From Blastomussa wellsi (Eukaryota > Cnidaria > Anthozoa > Scleractinia > Plerogyridae), in assembly GCA_947652115.1 (NCBI GenBank), contig OX393569.1, positions 5,372,457 through 5,436,456 on the forward strand: DNA of 64,000 nucleotides. The letters are read 5' to 3'. A program made the translations under genes and the position numbers. This document shows positions 12,201 through 25,400 of this stretch, one piece after another (position 1 is the first letter of the stretch; each line of letters opens with the position of its first letter). Under the pieces are notes generated by a model that saw nothing but the letters and a program-made list of their open reading frames with translations, was not told where the DNA came from and did no database searches.

Positions 12201-15200
12201 TTACGGTGTGATCTTTTGGTCTGCGACTGCCAACCTCCCTCATCTTCAACTGCAGACGAACTCGAAACATCTCCATCCACAGAATCTCCTTCAATCACAA
12301 CAAAGTCCTTACACACTTCTTTAGTGTCCGAAATATCACTGGTAGGATCATCCTCAATATCATGGGTATGACCATTCTTCTCCATAATCGTTTGCTTTGG
12401 CATATCAGTTTTGTCAGTTTTAGATGCCTGGAGACTACGACTATTTTGTCCTTCCTCTTTCTGGTTGCTACTAGAGTCCTCAGATTTTTGAAGATAGTTT
12501 TTAACATTTTTAGAAGTGTCTTCAGTTCTAGATGAAGTGTCCTTTTCAAGTGCAACATTGGGTAAGAGACATAAAGCTGATTCCAAAAGCTTTTGAGATG
12601 AAGGTGGAAATCCAAATGGTGGCTCTTTGGTGAAAACTGGTGAAGCATATGAGCCTAATACAAAAATAGATAAATTTAAAACAAAGCTCACGTTACGAAA
12701 AGGTGTAACCATCAATACTAACACTAATAACTGCCTGAATGCCAGTTATTTCCAGTTCCCATGTAACACAATGTTAATAAGACGCGTCTTGGATAGAATG
12801 CTACTAGTCTGTCAGGACCAATGAATAGTAAGAAATAATTGCATGTTTTTATGCTAGTTTGGTTGGGAAAAATACTACAAATAGCAGTGTTTTTCAGTGG
12901 CTCCTTGTGATGTTGTGGGGCAAGTTTCAACAGATAATTTGCCTTAATTCCAAATCACGAAGAGTACATGTATACACCTCAGCAAACTGTACATAATGTA
13001 CTGTACCTAACCTTTACCCCACTGTCCTGTATACGTTACAAAACTGTGGTTCTCAAGTAATTAGGTATCATTTCTTTAGCCTTGTTTGTCCAACTGCTAA
13101 GCCATCAAAAAACTGAACAGTAGAGATAGTTTCAAGGCACTTTAATAGTTAGTCTCTGGTCTCTTTTTGGATGCACCCAAAGGTGTCCTAAACATGTTTT
13201 CGAACAAACTTATCAGTTCAATGATATTTAGGATTTTAGATTGTGTTAAGAGTGGCAGGTTAACAAAGTATGTACACAATATCATTACAAAGAAAGTTGG
13301 TTGGCTTTGTAGAATGATTGCGTACGAGCATGTGACAGTATGAATGTGCATGTGTGTCGGAATGTGTGTACAAGAGTTAATATGCTTGAGTTAACTGTTG
13401 TTAGACTGTTCACTGGATAAACAACTTGGACTGTCGAAGTTGGCTGTTGTCGCCCCATCTCATGAGGGGTATTATGCATGCCAACTTAACATCTTCCCAA
13501 TTTTATCTTAAATGTCTTTATTCAATGAGAAACCTACCTAGTCCTGAATCAGGTGTCACAATCCCACTGTCGTTTGAGGAAGAGCTTCCAGAAGAACCTG
13601 AATCCGTTCCATTTGACTTGCAATTTTGCATCAGTTCCATCTCTCTTCCAGTAGAAATGTCAGCTACCAAATTTGTATTCATACTGACACAAATAGGAGT
13701 GCAATTTTCAAAACCAAGAACCTTGTGTTTCATGTCAAAATTCTTTGCATCTTGTTCTCCTGAAGAACCATTAGTAACAGAATGTTTTTGAGAGGCATTT
13801 GCTGATTTTTCTTTCTTAGACTTTCTCTTCTTTTTATTTTCTGTTTTGGGTTTTGTTTCATTGTCTATCACATCTACAACACCAAGAACATCCACTTGAT
13901 TTTGAGGAAGAGTTGAATCTTTTTGTACACTATTAATAGCAGCAGTTCTGTTAATAGAGCTTGTGCCTAATTTGTTTGTCAAAACTTGATTACTGCCTGG
14001 AGCAAAAAAGGCATGATCACCACTTGAGAGTATTTTCTTTGAACGATAAAGCTCAAATGTCTTTTTTGGAAATGCTGCTACTTGTCGTGCCATTTCTTTT
14101 ATATCGTCAATCTGTAAAAGGGACATACAAAAGTTATTTTTTTCCTTTTTTCATTTATTTAATGTAATTCACACAGGTGTACAAATACAGTGATTGAAAA
14201 AGAAGTACAGAAAGTGCAAAAGAAGCAAGTGTCCCAACAATTCCATCTGAGATTGTAGGTTTAATTAAAAATAATTAATAAAAAAGAAAACAATTAATTA
14301 ATGAAATTAAATATTATACGGTCTCAAATAAATTGAGGAATGTCTTTTTAAGTAATCAAAAGAGCATTACATGTTTTTCTAATTTATAGCATTTGAGCTT
14401 TGTCCTTTTTTGCAAATATAATATTGATGCCAATATAAAAGACAACGATTTCAGATCTCACTAATCCAGGTTTTAATACATGGCAAATGCAATATGAGCA
14501 GAAGCAGACAGTAAGGTGATGTGCACATAAAATGTTAAGATATTGCCTTGGTATATAGTCAAACTCTTAGAGCAAATATAATTTACAAAACATTTGATGA
14601 CAATCAGTGATTTTGAGATTGCGGTGGTATAGATTAAAACAATCAAAATGTAAATTAAAGATCCCAGACTTACTCTTTGACAGTTTGCAGACTCTGTTTT
14701 ATCCAAACAGACTTTTTTACAGGTCACTTTTTAATATGCAGAGGGGTTGATACATAACAATATTAAAACCATGAGAGTTTGATCATGAACTGAAGCTGAA
14801 CTATTTACATTTTTTGGCCAAAAATGCTCTGTCATTACAACAACTTTTCCTCTTTAACCTTTACAATAGGAAGGGTCATAAATCAAAACAATAGACTCTT
14901 TAAATGATGATAAAATCTCTTAACTTTAATATGCAGTGAAGACTAAATAAATCGATCTGGGAGAGCAATGTCACTCTTGAAATGGACATGACAAAGTTAT
15001 TTTGTGATCTTCGCTAAAACATTTTTTCTGATGTTTCTACAAACAAAGGAAACAAATGAAAATTACTTAACAAACAATATTTGGCCAACCTCCTGTACAA
15101 ATTGCGATATGAAGTGTCTAAAGTACAAGAAAAACCAGAACACGCGAAAGACTTGTACAACGTTGGTGTTCCGAGTTTTTATACAATCAAGAATAAATGA

Positions 15201-16323
15201 AGTGAACAAACAGTGAGAGTAAGTCGTCAATAGAAAATCAATCGGTACGTTTAACGATTCGTGCAGTTATACACGCGGAAAAGTGAACGAATATCCTGTT
15301 TCTATTGTAATGTAAAGCTCAAAATATCTATAAAATTACATGTCGAAGCTATAATGCTTTAAATTATGCAAGAATTTGTCGAAATGAAGCAAAGTTAAAA
15401 AGATTTCGAGAAAGATATGTAAGGGGAAGATATCTGTTTTGGAAATGTTATGTCTGCTACGGTTTCAGTTTTCTTGACGATGGAATCATCCATCGTAAAA
15501 TGCGCCGCGTCACATCACTTGCCGAAACTTGTTATGCAAACATAGTATTGTACATTGCACATTTTGTTTCAAACTGTAAAGCAAAGTGCTGGAAAATCGG
15601 ACAATTTTAAATACCTTCTGGCATCGCAAACCTCCTGAGAAAATAAATTAAACAGCGCTAATTATTACCTTCAATCCACATCAACGTCTTGTATTAAAGT
15701 GGACGGGCGGGTTTATACACGTAGAATCCGGTGTGGGAATTTATGTGTTGGTTCCACGTATCACATCTGAGTAAAGTTCGTCTGAGTGAGTCCGAAATTA
15801 ACTGGGTTCTGATATTACTCAATGACCACGGAACCTTTTACGGTACAGATATCAAGATATCAAACTTGATAGTCTTGCATCCAAGACCTTGTGTGACCTT
15901 TGGGTCCACGTTTCTAAATGGGGAACATATTTGGTAAGGGATTGCATAATATCCACCCGAAAAGATGGTCACATGTCCGAAAGCGCATAAATTTCGCCAC
16001 CAGGCAACTGGTTGGATTTTCATTTACCCGCTTGGGAATGGTGAACACCAAATCAACAGCTTTTCTTCCCGTCCATGCGCGCAAAAAATAAAATAAAAAT
16101 TTTTGCCGTGGTTGTTCACATGGCAACCGAGTCCCTGGAACGATTGTAAACTCCAAAGCTCAATACTCACTCGTTTGCTTTCTGTCGTAGACGGAATACT
16201 GTCGTAAATCTCGAGGAAGGTTTCAACTTCATCGGTTCGGAGAGCTTCGGCTAAACGTATGGCTAGCACAGTTTCCTCTTCTCCCAAAGCGAGGGAGCCA
16301 AAATTTGCCTGCCAGTCGGCCAT
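9290..16323 (-). CDS. uncharacterised Lys/Ser-rich protein, six exons, 612 aa
   Basis: I do not recognise this protein. Exons (minus strand): 16323-16171, 14111-13538, 12654-11809, 10203-10072, 9537-9505, 9390-9290. Each has a GT donor and AG acceptor (GTGAGT, GTAGGT, GTAAGG, GTGAGT, GTGAGT), the phases are consistent, and the total is 1839 nt with stop. The N-terminal 50 residues (MADWQANFGSLALGEEE...) look like a small helical module. The middle is low-complexity with basic clusters (KKKRKSKKEK near residue 130, RSHRKKKKE near 405) suggesting a nuclear or RNA-associated protein. SYRDALLKTRAKG near 515 and the last 45 residues (YLRKTWKKVMSNAKQG, then LVIYFSVDSDPVL) look conserved rather than random. 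It starts 146 bp from SART3 on the opposite strand. Function is unknown; the gene model is well supported by phase. Confidence 0.75.
10795..11010. repeat. dispersed direct repeat, copy 1 (intron of minus-strand gene)
   Basis: About 200 bp starting CCTAACCTTTACCCCACTG and containing ACTGAACAGTAGAGATAGTT is repeated in the same orientation at 13002-13205 in another intron of the same gene, with visible divergence. Confidence 0.7.
13002..13205. repeat. dispersed direct repeat, copy 2
   Basis: Second copy of the 10795-11010 unit; shares CCTAACCTTTACCCCACTG and ACTGAACAGTAGAGATAGTT, then diverges near the GATGCACCC/GTGTCC end. Confidence 0.7.
14112..16170 (-). other. intron 1 of the minus-strand gene
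   Basis: A 2.06-kb intron between donor GTGAGT (just below 16171) and acceptor TTTTACAG (above 14111). No transposon ends or domains seen. Local reading frames are short and unsupported. Confidence 0.6.
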
Positions 16324-16469
16324 GTTTGCTCCATCTCCAAAAGTTTTCCAATTTTTCGTTTCTTTTTTTGGAATAAATTAGTGCGCATAATCCATTTATT
16401 CCGCCATTAACAAATATCGCAGGCCTTTGTTATTCAACCCATAATCCTTTGCTTCTTCCTAGAAGCAAT
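16324..16469. promoter_or_regulatory. probable bidirectional promoter, unknown gene / SART3
   Basis: Only 146 bp separate the two divergent start codons, so both promoters and 5' UTRs must fit here or overlap the genes. There is no TATA box; a CCAAT appears (TTTTCCAATTTTT). The SART3 start lies in CAATATGGCGGA, which resembles the YY1 site often found at TATA-less start sites. Promoter function is inferred from geometry. Confidence 0.6.
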
Positions 16470-19400
16470 ATGGCGGAAAATACGAAGATGGAACTCGTGG
16501 AAGTCGAAGGAAACGCAAGTGCAACGATTGAGGAGAAAGAGGGTAAAGAAAATATGGATGAAGGTGCCGTTGAAGGAAGTGATAGCTCAGATTCTGAAGA
16601 CTCTGATGTTAACGAGGCAGTTCATGACCCAAGAATTCAACAGCTTGAGCTGCAGGTACAGCTGTTGAGGGCAGCTTCTCGATATATCAACAACGAACTG
16701 AAATACAGCAATACCTCGTTCTCTTTATCCATTGTTTGAAGAATATTTTCTTTTGTGATCAGTCGTCTTATAGAATATTCATAGAATGCTGAACAATGGT
16801 TGTTGATATATCAAGAAAGGGAAATGACAACAAAAGACAATATTAAATTATCATTATCATTATTACTATTTAAAAATAACTGCAATTGCTGGTTTGCAAC
16901 CAATCCCGAGAGACTGAAATTGACAATGAGCATGGCGTCCATGGTGTTGATGACATCACCTGCAAACCAAGAATACTAAACTAGCATTTGACAAATGGAT
17001 GACTTGATATCTTTGGTTCACTTTCAATCCTGACATTTTTTTTGCTATGCCTGTTTTGGATGCTATTTTCACTTTTGGCAGCTTTGACCATATTTGGAAA
17101 GTCCCACGACCAGAACACACAAACCAGGGATGTAGATAATAGCCGGGAGCTAGGGAAAATATGCGGCTGTCAGCATGGTTATCCCGGCTGAAAAACAACC
17201 TGCGATGTTCAAAAAACTACCACTTCATCCCAAAGTACCCGCCTGTTAAGGTCAATATTTACGTCTTTGACAATACTAGCTACATCACTGAAAATGCTAA
17301 AAACTTGCACAGCTCTCAACTTTCTTGAATAAAACCAAAGCCAATTGCCTGATTTCATACCGTGGGAGCCTGGCACTAGTTATCAGTTTTGCCGGACGGA
17401 AGTGAAAAAAGATGGCGGGAAATGTGAAAGAAGACTCGCCCAAAATGGCTTTTGCAGCAGTAAAAAAAGTCAAATGATGATTGCCTTGGAGCACTCAACA
17501 CAAAAAAGTTGGGAGAACTTTGTAATAGTCTTAAACTTAAAGCTTCCGGTACTAAAAGTGAATTGTTACAAAGATTGCTACCATTTAAAGATGCCCCGGC
17601 TTTGCTCGACAACAGAGTGAAGAACATCTCTGTGAAGTACAGCTTTACGACAGCCCTATCGAGACAGGAGATCCCACCACCAACAGCTGGATGGAAATGC
17701 AACACTTCTCTCTTTCCCAAGATTTCAAAAGACGTTATCAAGACATATCAGTCTAATAAACGACAGGGAATGATAGGACAATTTCGCAAAGCTCATCGAA
17801 TGTTTTCTTCAAGACGAATGAAAACCATCAAGGTGTTCAAAAATGGTAGCCAGTTATTTGTCAAGTCAAGCATATTGAAAAGCTTTTCTTCTGAAGTTAC
17901 ACGAACTGCAACTGTCTTGTTCATTGACAATGTTCCCAAGAAAGGTTTTTGCGAATGTGCTGTCGGAAAGTGTGGTCTCTGTTGTCATGTTATCGTTATA
18001 CTGTTACAGTTAGAACACTTCACAACACATAAAAAGCTGTTTTTGTCTTTGACCTGTACAGAGAAGCTTCAAAAGTGGCATCGACCAAATTTAAAGAAAG
18101 GGAAAGAGGTAAAAGCTAACTTGAAGGCTGCTGCTCATATCAGACTGAGATATTTTAGAAATGCCAAATCAGCAAGACATTTAAATCAAAGAACAAAGAA
18201 GAAAGTTGTAGCTAGAGATGTAAGTGATGAAAACAGTGACTGGCTGAAACAAGATATTTCCTCCATGAGCTCTCAAGTAGTAGATGGCCTGTCTAAATGC
18301 AGAATCAATTTATCAAATCATTTTCTTAAAACTCTAGAGAAGTTTAAAATAAGACACTCTGGATTGTATCACCATTTGTCTTACAAAAATGCTTATCTGA
18401 ACAGAGTTATACAAAATGAACATGACTACACAAAACTAAATCCTCCAGCAAACCTGGAACAAAACTCCAAAACACCTTCTGAGTGTGAGGATAAATGGCA
18501 CTCTTCATTGAAAGCCAATTCTAACAACTACAACCAAGATAATTGCACAATGGGACAGCCTACTTCAGAATGTCAAGAGCAAGTATTTTGTGCAGATAAA
18601 ACTCAAGAGTTGTTACAATTGCTTACAAACTCTAAAGATGAGATTATAACTGTTAAGGTCCCTCAGCTTAAAGAAGTCAGGCTAACTACAAGTGCAAGAT
18701 ACATTGATGTTCAACAAGGCACTTCTGATTGGCTTAACCTGAGGACAGGGGTAATAACAGCAAGTAAACTACCATCACTCCTGGGTTTTCATGGAAACAA
18801 AGAGTTTGATTCATCATGGTTTTATATTCTAAACAAGATAGATGAAAGTAAATGTAAACCAAAGCAATACAGAAACTTTCAAAGAGGAAACTACTATGAA
18901 AAAGAAGCTCTAGAGCACTTTCAGAAACTCTCTGGTAAGTTGGTTTATTCGAAAATATTAATAGTAACATAATACTCTGAAATTTAGCAAACAAGTATAT
19001 TACCAGCATATCATGCAGTTAATCATGTACATAACATAATCAAATAGGAATACACTTACGTGAACATAAATGTAAGCACAAAAATTAATGTAAGTTTGAG
19101 TAATCATGTATTGATTTCTATTTTTTCCTGCAGGTGTCCCAGTCTCAAGTTGTGGGTTTTTTAGACATCCATCAGACACAAACTATGGAGCAAGTCCTGA
19201 TGGTATTTCAGAAGCATTTCTCATTGAGGTCAAGACAAGAGCAGAAAACTCTGAAGCCCCATTAGACAAAATCACAGGCTCACATATTATTCAAGCAAAT
19301 TTTCAGATGTCTTGTGCAAGAGCAAATCTTGTATTTTTGCAGTCTTATCTCCCTGAAAAGAAAAGTTCAAATATATTTTTCATACCCAGAAATGACCTGC

Positions 19401-22400
19401 TTATAGATGTCTTAAAAGAAATAACTGATCATATTTTACATCACAAAATTGTAAGTAAGTGGGATTATGAAGAGAATAACCATCTCTCTGAACTTGGAAA
19501 GAACTTATTAAATACTGTTCCTAGCTTTGACACATTACGTCAATTCCGCAAGTGGGTAAACCAAATGACAAAGCATATAAAGAAGGTACTCTTTGTTAAA
19601 ACATAGTCATGTAATATCAACAGAGTTTTTTGGAACTAGTTGTAGCTGTTTTATTTTGGTCCAACTGGTTTTTTTAACATATTAACAATATGGGCAAATA
19701 TTTGGAAACAGCAACCAAGTAAATCAATTCTTGAGCTTGGCCAAGTTTTGTTTAGAATTTGCCAATCTCTGATTCTTCCTATGTAGTTTTCAATGTAGAT
19801 CCTCAATGTTGCAATGTCAAAGTTCTTTACTACCTCAGTCTCATCAAATTGATGAGAAAATTTCATTGGAGGTCTATTGTGTAACAGGCCTTTCTCATGA
19901 CAAATATCTGTTATATTAAAGCCCTTGTCAGTCATAACTGTCTTCCCTTTTGTGACTGTATCTAGCACACATGATTGCTCTGTTATGTCAGCATCACTAA
20001 TGCTGCCAGGAAATGCATCGGTACATTTGAGTAAAAAACCAGGAGGAAGGGTCCACAAACATATCTTCCCTGTAGTGTGGTTCTTGTAGTTCGAGAATGT
20101 AATATTATTAATATCAAAGTTCTCTGATTGGGAGATCCAAATTTCAGTTGCATCCCCTATGAGAGCAGTATCACTATATCCTGACTCCATAAAACATTTT
20201 GGCATATAGTCCTTCAAAAATCCAGGTAATGGGGTCAGGTCAATAGACTCAAAAATGGTGCTCAGGAATACGCACCATCCTACAAAAATTCTACTCATAG
20301 TTGATATACTTGAACCAGTTATCCATGCAATAACACCAAGGTCCAATGCATGTCTACAAATTGTCAAGAAAGTGATAAGTTCTGTCTTTGTGTCCAGCTT
20401 TCTAAGATGGGACGAGTCGTCATTGTTACAATCAGGATAAACAATTGTGTGCAAGAAAGGCTCCAAACATTCATATAGACAATCTAATTCGGAAAGTGAT
20501 AATCCTGTCATATAGTAAATTCTATCTGGGTATCTCATGAGTGCTTCATAACTAAAAGTTTGGCTTTCGAGTGCTTTCTTCATTGCATTGAGTTGCTGAC
20601 TGTTGTTCGCAGCATTTTTTTCAAGTTCTGTTTGAGTCTTTGACAGCTGTTGCTGTAAATCTTCAATCAAAGCCTTTTTTCCATTTAGTTCTCTCGTCAA
20701 ACTTTCCACTTGACTTTTAAGCTTCTGATTTTCTTTTTCTACGTTCGCAGCTGAAACCTGTCGCTTTTTAACACGCGGTACGAATGTTTCACTCCTGTCT
20801 TTCGGGGGTTTCCTTGGAGTACTCCTCACGGTATTGGCATTCGACGAAGTGAGAACCGTTTTTGTACAGTCAATTTTCCTTTTCAATTCCCTAGATGGTT
20901 TTTGGGAGTACTCTTTTTCCAGATTAGCAGCATATTCTTTTGTACAAATTATGTCTGGCAATTGATTCTTGTTATCTCGTTTCCCTGAGCTCCAGTGAGC
21001 GCTGCATATAACATGTTTTCTCCAGTTAATATTTTCGTTCATAAGAACTTTCCTATATCCTTTTTGAAGCTCAGGATCGCTGGGCAAAGTGTAGTACGTT
21101 ATTCCTTTAGTTCTGTAATTATTCGTACACAAGGAACTGGCACAATTCCAATGCCACATTTTCGTGTAAGTCGCCATCTCCTAAACTGAAGTGCACTTCC
21201 GTCCGGCAAAACCGATAACTAGTGCCAGGCTGCCACGGTATGAAATCAGGCAATGGATAGAGTGCATTCTGATTCAAAATCTATTGTATGTATTTTGTTG
21301 CGATTTACGCCAGGTAAAAAGCTACGATGTCATAAAATGTTTCCGACTTTTTAACTTTTTCAGTATTTTGAATTTCAACAAACCATACTACAAATTAAAT
21401 TTTGCATCTGATTGCACTACATCCAGTAATTTTTGTTTTATCAGAGCAAGATGAGTTTTTGGAGTTTTCTTGTTCTGGTCACGTGACTTTCCAAATATGG
21501 TCACAACTGCCAAAAGTGAAAGCAGCCTCCAATAAAACAAACATGACAAAAACTAATCCCAGGATTGAAAAGGAACCCAAGATATGATCGTTAGAAGTCA
21601 TATATAGCAACCGTTTGGTAGTTATGGGTCTCCCCCCTTAAAGGAGTTCTGTTTAGATGCAATTCATTGCTTCATGAACTAACAGCACTCAATTGTAAGT
21701 TTGACAAAGTTTTTAACATCCGTGCACCATGGCGTCATCCGACTACGTCACTTATGTTTACGCCCTATGGTAAAACACCGGCATTAGCCAATGATCAGCA
21801 AGCAAGAATTTCTGCAGTTATGGTAAAGAATTCAATTCTTCCTGTTGCCATCCTCCCTGACCACCCCAGGATTGAAAAGGAACCCAAGATATGATCGTTA
21901 GAAGTCATATATAGCAACCGTTTGGTAGTTATGGGTCTCCCCCCTTAAAGGAGTTCTGTTTAGATGCAATTCATTGCTTCGAGAACTAACAGCGCTCAAT
22001 TGTAAGTTTGACAAAGTTTTTAACATCCGTGCACCATGACGTCATCCGACTACGTCACTTATGTTTACGCCCTATGGTAAAACACCAGCATTAGCCAATG
22101 GTCAGCAAGAAAGAATTTCTGCCGTTATGGTAAAGAATTCAATTCTTCCTGTTACCATCCTCCCTGTCCACCCCTGGGCAATCCCAGCACAAGTGCAGCC
22201 CTTTGGACCCAGGGGTGATGAATATATATTTTGGTGCTGTCTTGTCTAGGGGAAGGGAAAATTGAAGGTAACGTATGTCACTTCCTGGTTGATACAAAAG
22301 CACCAGACTGCCTAGATTATCTCCAGATTTTCTTGCATTATACAGGAGTTTCAAAACAAGCCGGTGACTGGTTGAGTTTGACTATTATACGGCCGGCTAC

Positions 22401-25400
22401 TCTAGTCATAGAAATCAGCTTGCGACAAAAAAGCTCGGTTATAACAGCCGACTACTCATACAGTCGCTGACGTCTACTTCAAACTTTTGAAATCCCTGCA
22501 TTATAATACGCACCTTTTGTTGGTCAAACTCAAGCATGGGGTTAATTTTTGTGATTTTCTACAGAATACTATGTTGATAATTAAATTTTCAGGTGTCAAG
22601 CAATCCATATCACTATGGTTCTCATGTTGAACTCATCAAACTTCTCCGAGAGTCTGGCGATCTTGACAAAGTGAGAAATGCAAGGGAGGGTATGAGCAAT
22701 ATCTTTCCTTTAACAGAAGGTAAAGTATTTTTAGATCACGTTGAACAGACATACATCTATAGGTGGACACTTAACTAGACAGTACATGACACGAAAAGTT
22801 GGCTTTGACCCATACCTTTAACCATGGTTAAATGTGGTAAAGCAGGGTTGTCAAGCGATGGTGACCGGCGATAAACATTTTCGCCAGCTACTACAACAAC
22901 AACAACAACAATTTATTTTACCCCATAACTTAGCTATTAGCCATAATAGCCCTTTGGTTAAGCTTATTTAAGCACTCAGATAGGATACCCAGGGGCTTCA
23001 AAATGAAATAGGTGTCGTTGACTGGAAGAGTAGACGGCTGTTATAGGTGAGCTTTTGGGTCACAAGCTGATTGCTATGACCAGAGTAGCCGGTGACATAA
23101 TAGTAAAGTAGCTGGTGGAACTCCGGCAGTTGCCACCTTGTTTTGAAACCCCTAGATGTCATTATTTTGTCTTAACTTCTCTACCTTGAGTCGCTGTCGA
23201 AATTTTTGTAAAACACGGTTTTCTTCTGTCACAATTTCATTCTATGTGCCATCGCTACCTTTTGTGCCATTTCACTTGTCATAATTTACCCGGAAAGCAT
23301 GTTTATGGTTTGCTCAAAATAATGGAAATGGACTTTAAGCTGGTTGTTGTTGATTTTGTTTTGTTAGCTTGTTTGGGGTTTTTCAGCTGTTGTGTTTGTT
23401 TTGTTTGAGTGGTTTCAGTGTTTAGGGTTTAGTTCATGTCTTTGCTGTTGGTTGCATCTAAGCCGACATTTTTAAGTTGTCACATTGCATCTCATATGAA
23501 ATCAATACTAAGTAAACATATTTTGCGTCGTCCTTCTGTTCTGAATTCACTTGACATTACAAAATTAGTAATTTAGAAACGATTTGAGTATTGACGAAAA
23601 GTTAGAAGAGTAAATTTATCTAATTCTGACCAAAAATTGTCTATACTTGTAGATGCAGCCAATGTTGTATATGTACATGTGTAATTACATGCTTTTCTTG
23701 ATATTTCAGAGCTGTGGTCAGAGTGGCTCAAAGATGAAATTCCACTGGCTTGTATACCAGAACAGAGAGAAAAACTCGTTGCTTTGTTTGAAAGAGCTGT
23801 TAAAGACTATCAATGTAGGTGAATATGTACCGGTAACCTGATTTCTAATCCGGTGTAATTTAATTTTTTTCCTTTTTTTTTTTGTTGCTGTAAGCAATAT
23901 TGTTGGAGAGCATGAAATTGTAGCAGGGTTCCAGTTAAGTTTTTGAGGCAGGGTGCCATACGAGGTATTCCAATGGGTCAAATCCCCACTGTTCCCAACA
24001 AATCATTAGAAGATTTCTATTTCTTTGTCGGGTCAGGAAGCTGACCTTGTCGGGTTTTGACCTAAGACCTCCCTCTTATCTGGAACACTGCGCACTAGGT
24101 GCTTTGTTGTCCTGGATAATTTATTGATCTTTTAAAATGAATTTTTACTTACAGTATGAAATTATTGTACATGTATGTTACCTACATTATACACTGTACA
24201 GCCAAGGCCAATACAAAAGTGTTTGAAAAATATCATTCTATTTTTTTCCTGACATTAGTTTTTTGCTTCCTAAAATAAAAGATGGTTTTTATTTTAATCT
24301 GCTAGCTGTGCGAGTATGGATTCTGTATTGCCAGTTTATGATGGACATTATGGAAGGTGAAGACAGTCTCCAGGGAGTAAGATCAATATTTGAAAAAGCT
24401 ATCATTTCTGCCGGTCTGCATGTAACAGAGGTATGTTTAATGATACATACCTTATAGGCCACTTCGGAAAATACCATTATACTCTTTGTTTGTCCCCCAA
24501 TTTTTGCATATGCTTTGTTTTTGTTTTCTCTTGGGACCATTGTAAGTCCCATGAGAAACTGGGAACAATGCTTATGCAAAATTTTGAGGACAAACAAAGA
24601 GTATTATGGAATTTTCCAAAGAGGCCTATTACATGAAATTTTTGCAACACTTTAATTTCAAGAATTTCGCGATTTAAAAAAATGCGAAATTAAACATGGC
24701 TGTCACTAAAGGCCAGGGGCTGGGGAATTCCTCTGGCTACTACGAGTTTGAGCTACTTCGAAACAAAACCAAAATACTGGAAAGTGAAAAATACATCAAA
24801 CAACAAAATCCCCTGGCTTCTTTTTTACTTTCCCCGTCTGCTTGAAAAATTAGTGACAGCCCTGTTCACCGCTTATAATAAGAAGAGCATATTTATTTCG
24901 TTGTTACTGTTAACGTAATAAGCTCGTTTTGCTTTTGTTATTGTTGTTGTTTCTGAGTAAAGTTTCTGAGGACATAGTCAAGCTTATAGCGTTGGTAAAA
25001 TCGCAAAATTACAGTGATTCTGGATGCAACATGTTTGCAAAATCACGAAATTAAAGCTCTGTTGATAGCTGGTGTCACAAAATATGTGACCTCAGAAAAC
25101 TTGCGAAATAAACATGTCACAACAATTTCATCTAATAAGATAATACGTTTTATCACTCAATGATTGGAATTTGTTGAATGAAACCAGAAACCCAGAGACT
25201 TGAAGGACAGCGGTTTCGATAAAATTTGGAGTAGGCAGCTGCTTTGAGTGGAGTAGCCGACTGTTTTTTTAAGAATCCTTTCCTAATTTCTTCAATTTTG
25301 GGGAAGAAAGGAGCCAATGTATAGGCTTAAAAAGCTTATTCCTACAAGTACATGTACATGAGTGGTCAATGCTAAATCAGGTATATTGCCAAGTGCTTCA

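Larger units (their letters stand above)
17346..21252. mobile_element. ISL2EU-like DNA transposon with THAP transposase and YqaJ nuclease
   Basis: The element is bounded by inverted repeats of about 60 bp: TGCCTGATTTCATACCGTGG at 17346 and its complement ending at 21252, continuing through CCTGGCACTAGTTATC and TTTTGCCGGACGGAAGTG. Each end is flanked by AT (17344-17345 and 21253-21254), a 2-bp target duplication. Inside are two convergent genes 44 bp apart at their 3' ends: a SAP/SWIM/YqaJ nuclease gene and a THAP-DDE transposase gene. This pairing matches what I know of the ISL2EU superfamily. Whether it is still active is unclear because the nuclease gene has an apparent frameshift. Confidence 0.85.
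16656..22592 (+). other. SART3 intron 1
   Basis: A 5.9-kb intron, by far the longest in the gene, from donor CAG/GTACAG to acceptor TTTTCAG. Most of its length is accounted for by the 3.9-kb transposon (17346-21252), diverged inverted repeats outside it, and a 307-bp tandem duplication (21558-22171). Confidence 0.85.

Noticed and set aside
12295..12648. 117-codon minus-strand reading frame
   Set aside because: Out-of-frame shadow of exon 3 of the unrecognised gene.
16656..16739. Exon 1 of SART3 extended to the in-frame stop at 16739
   Set aside because: The donor CAG/GTACAG at 16655 joins in phase to the HAT exon at 22593 and gives the expected family sequence; the extension does not.
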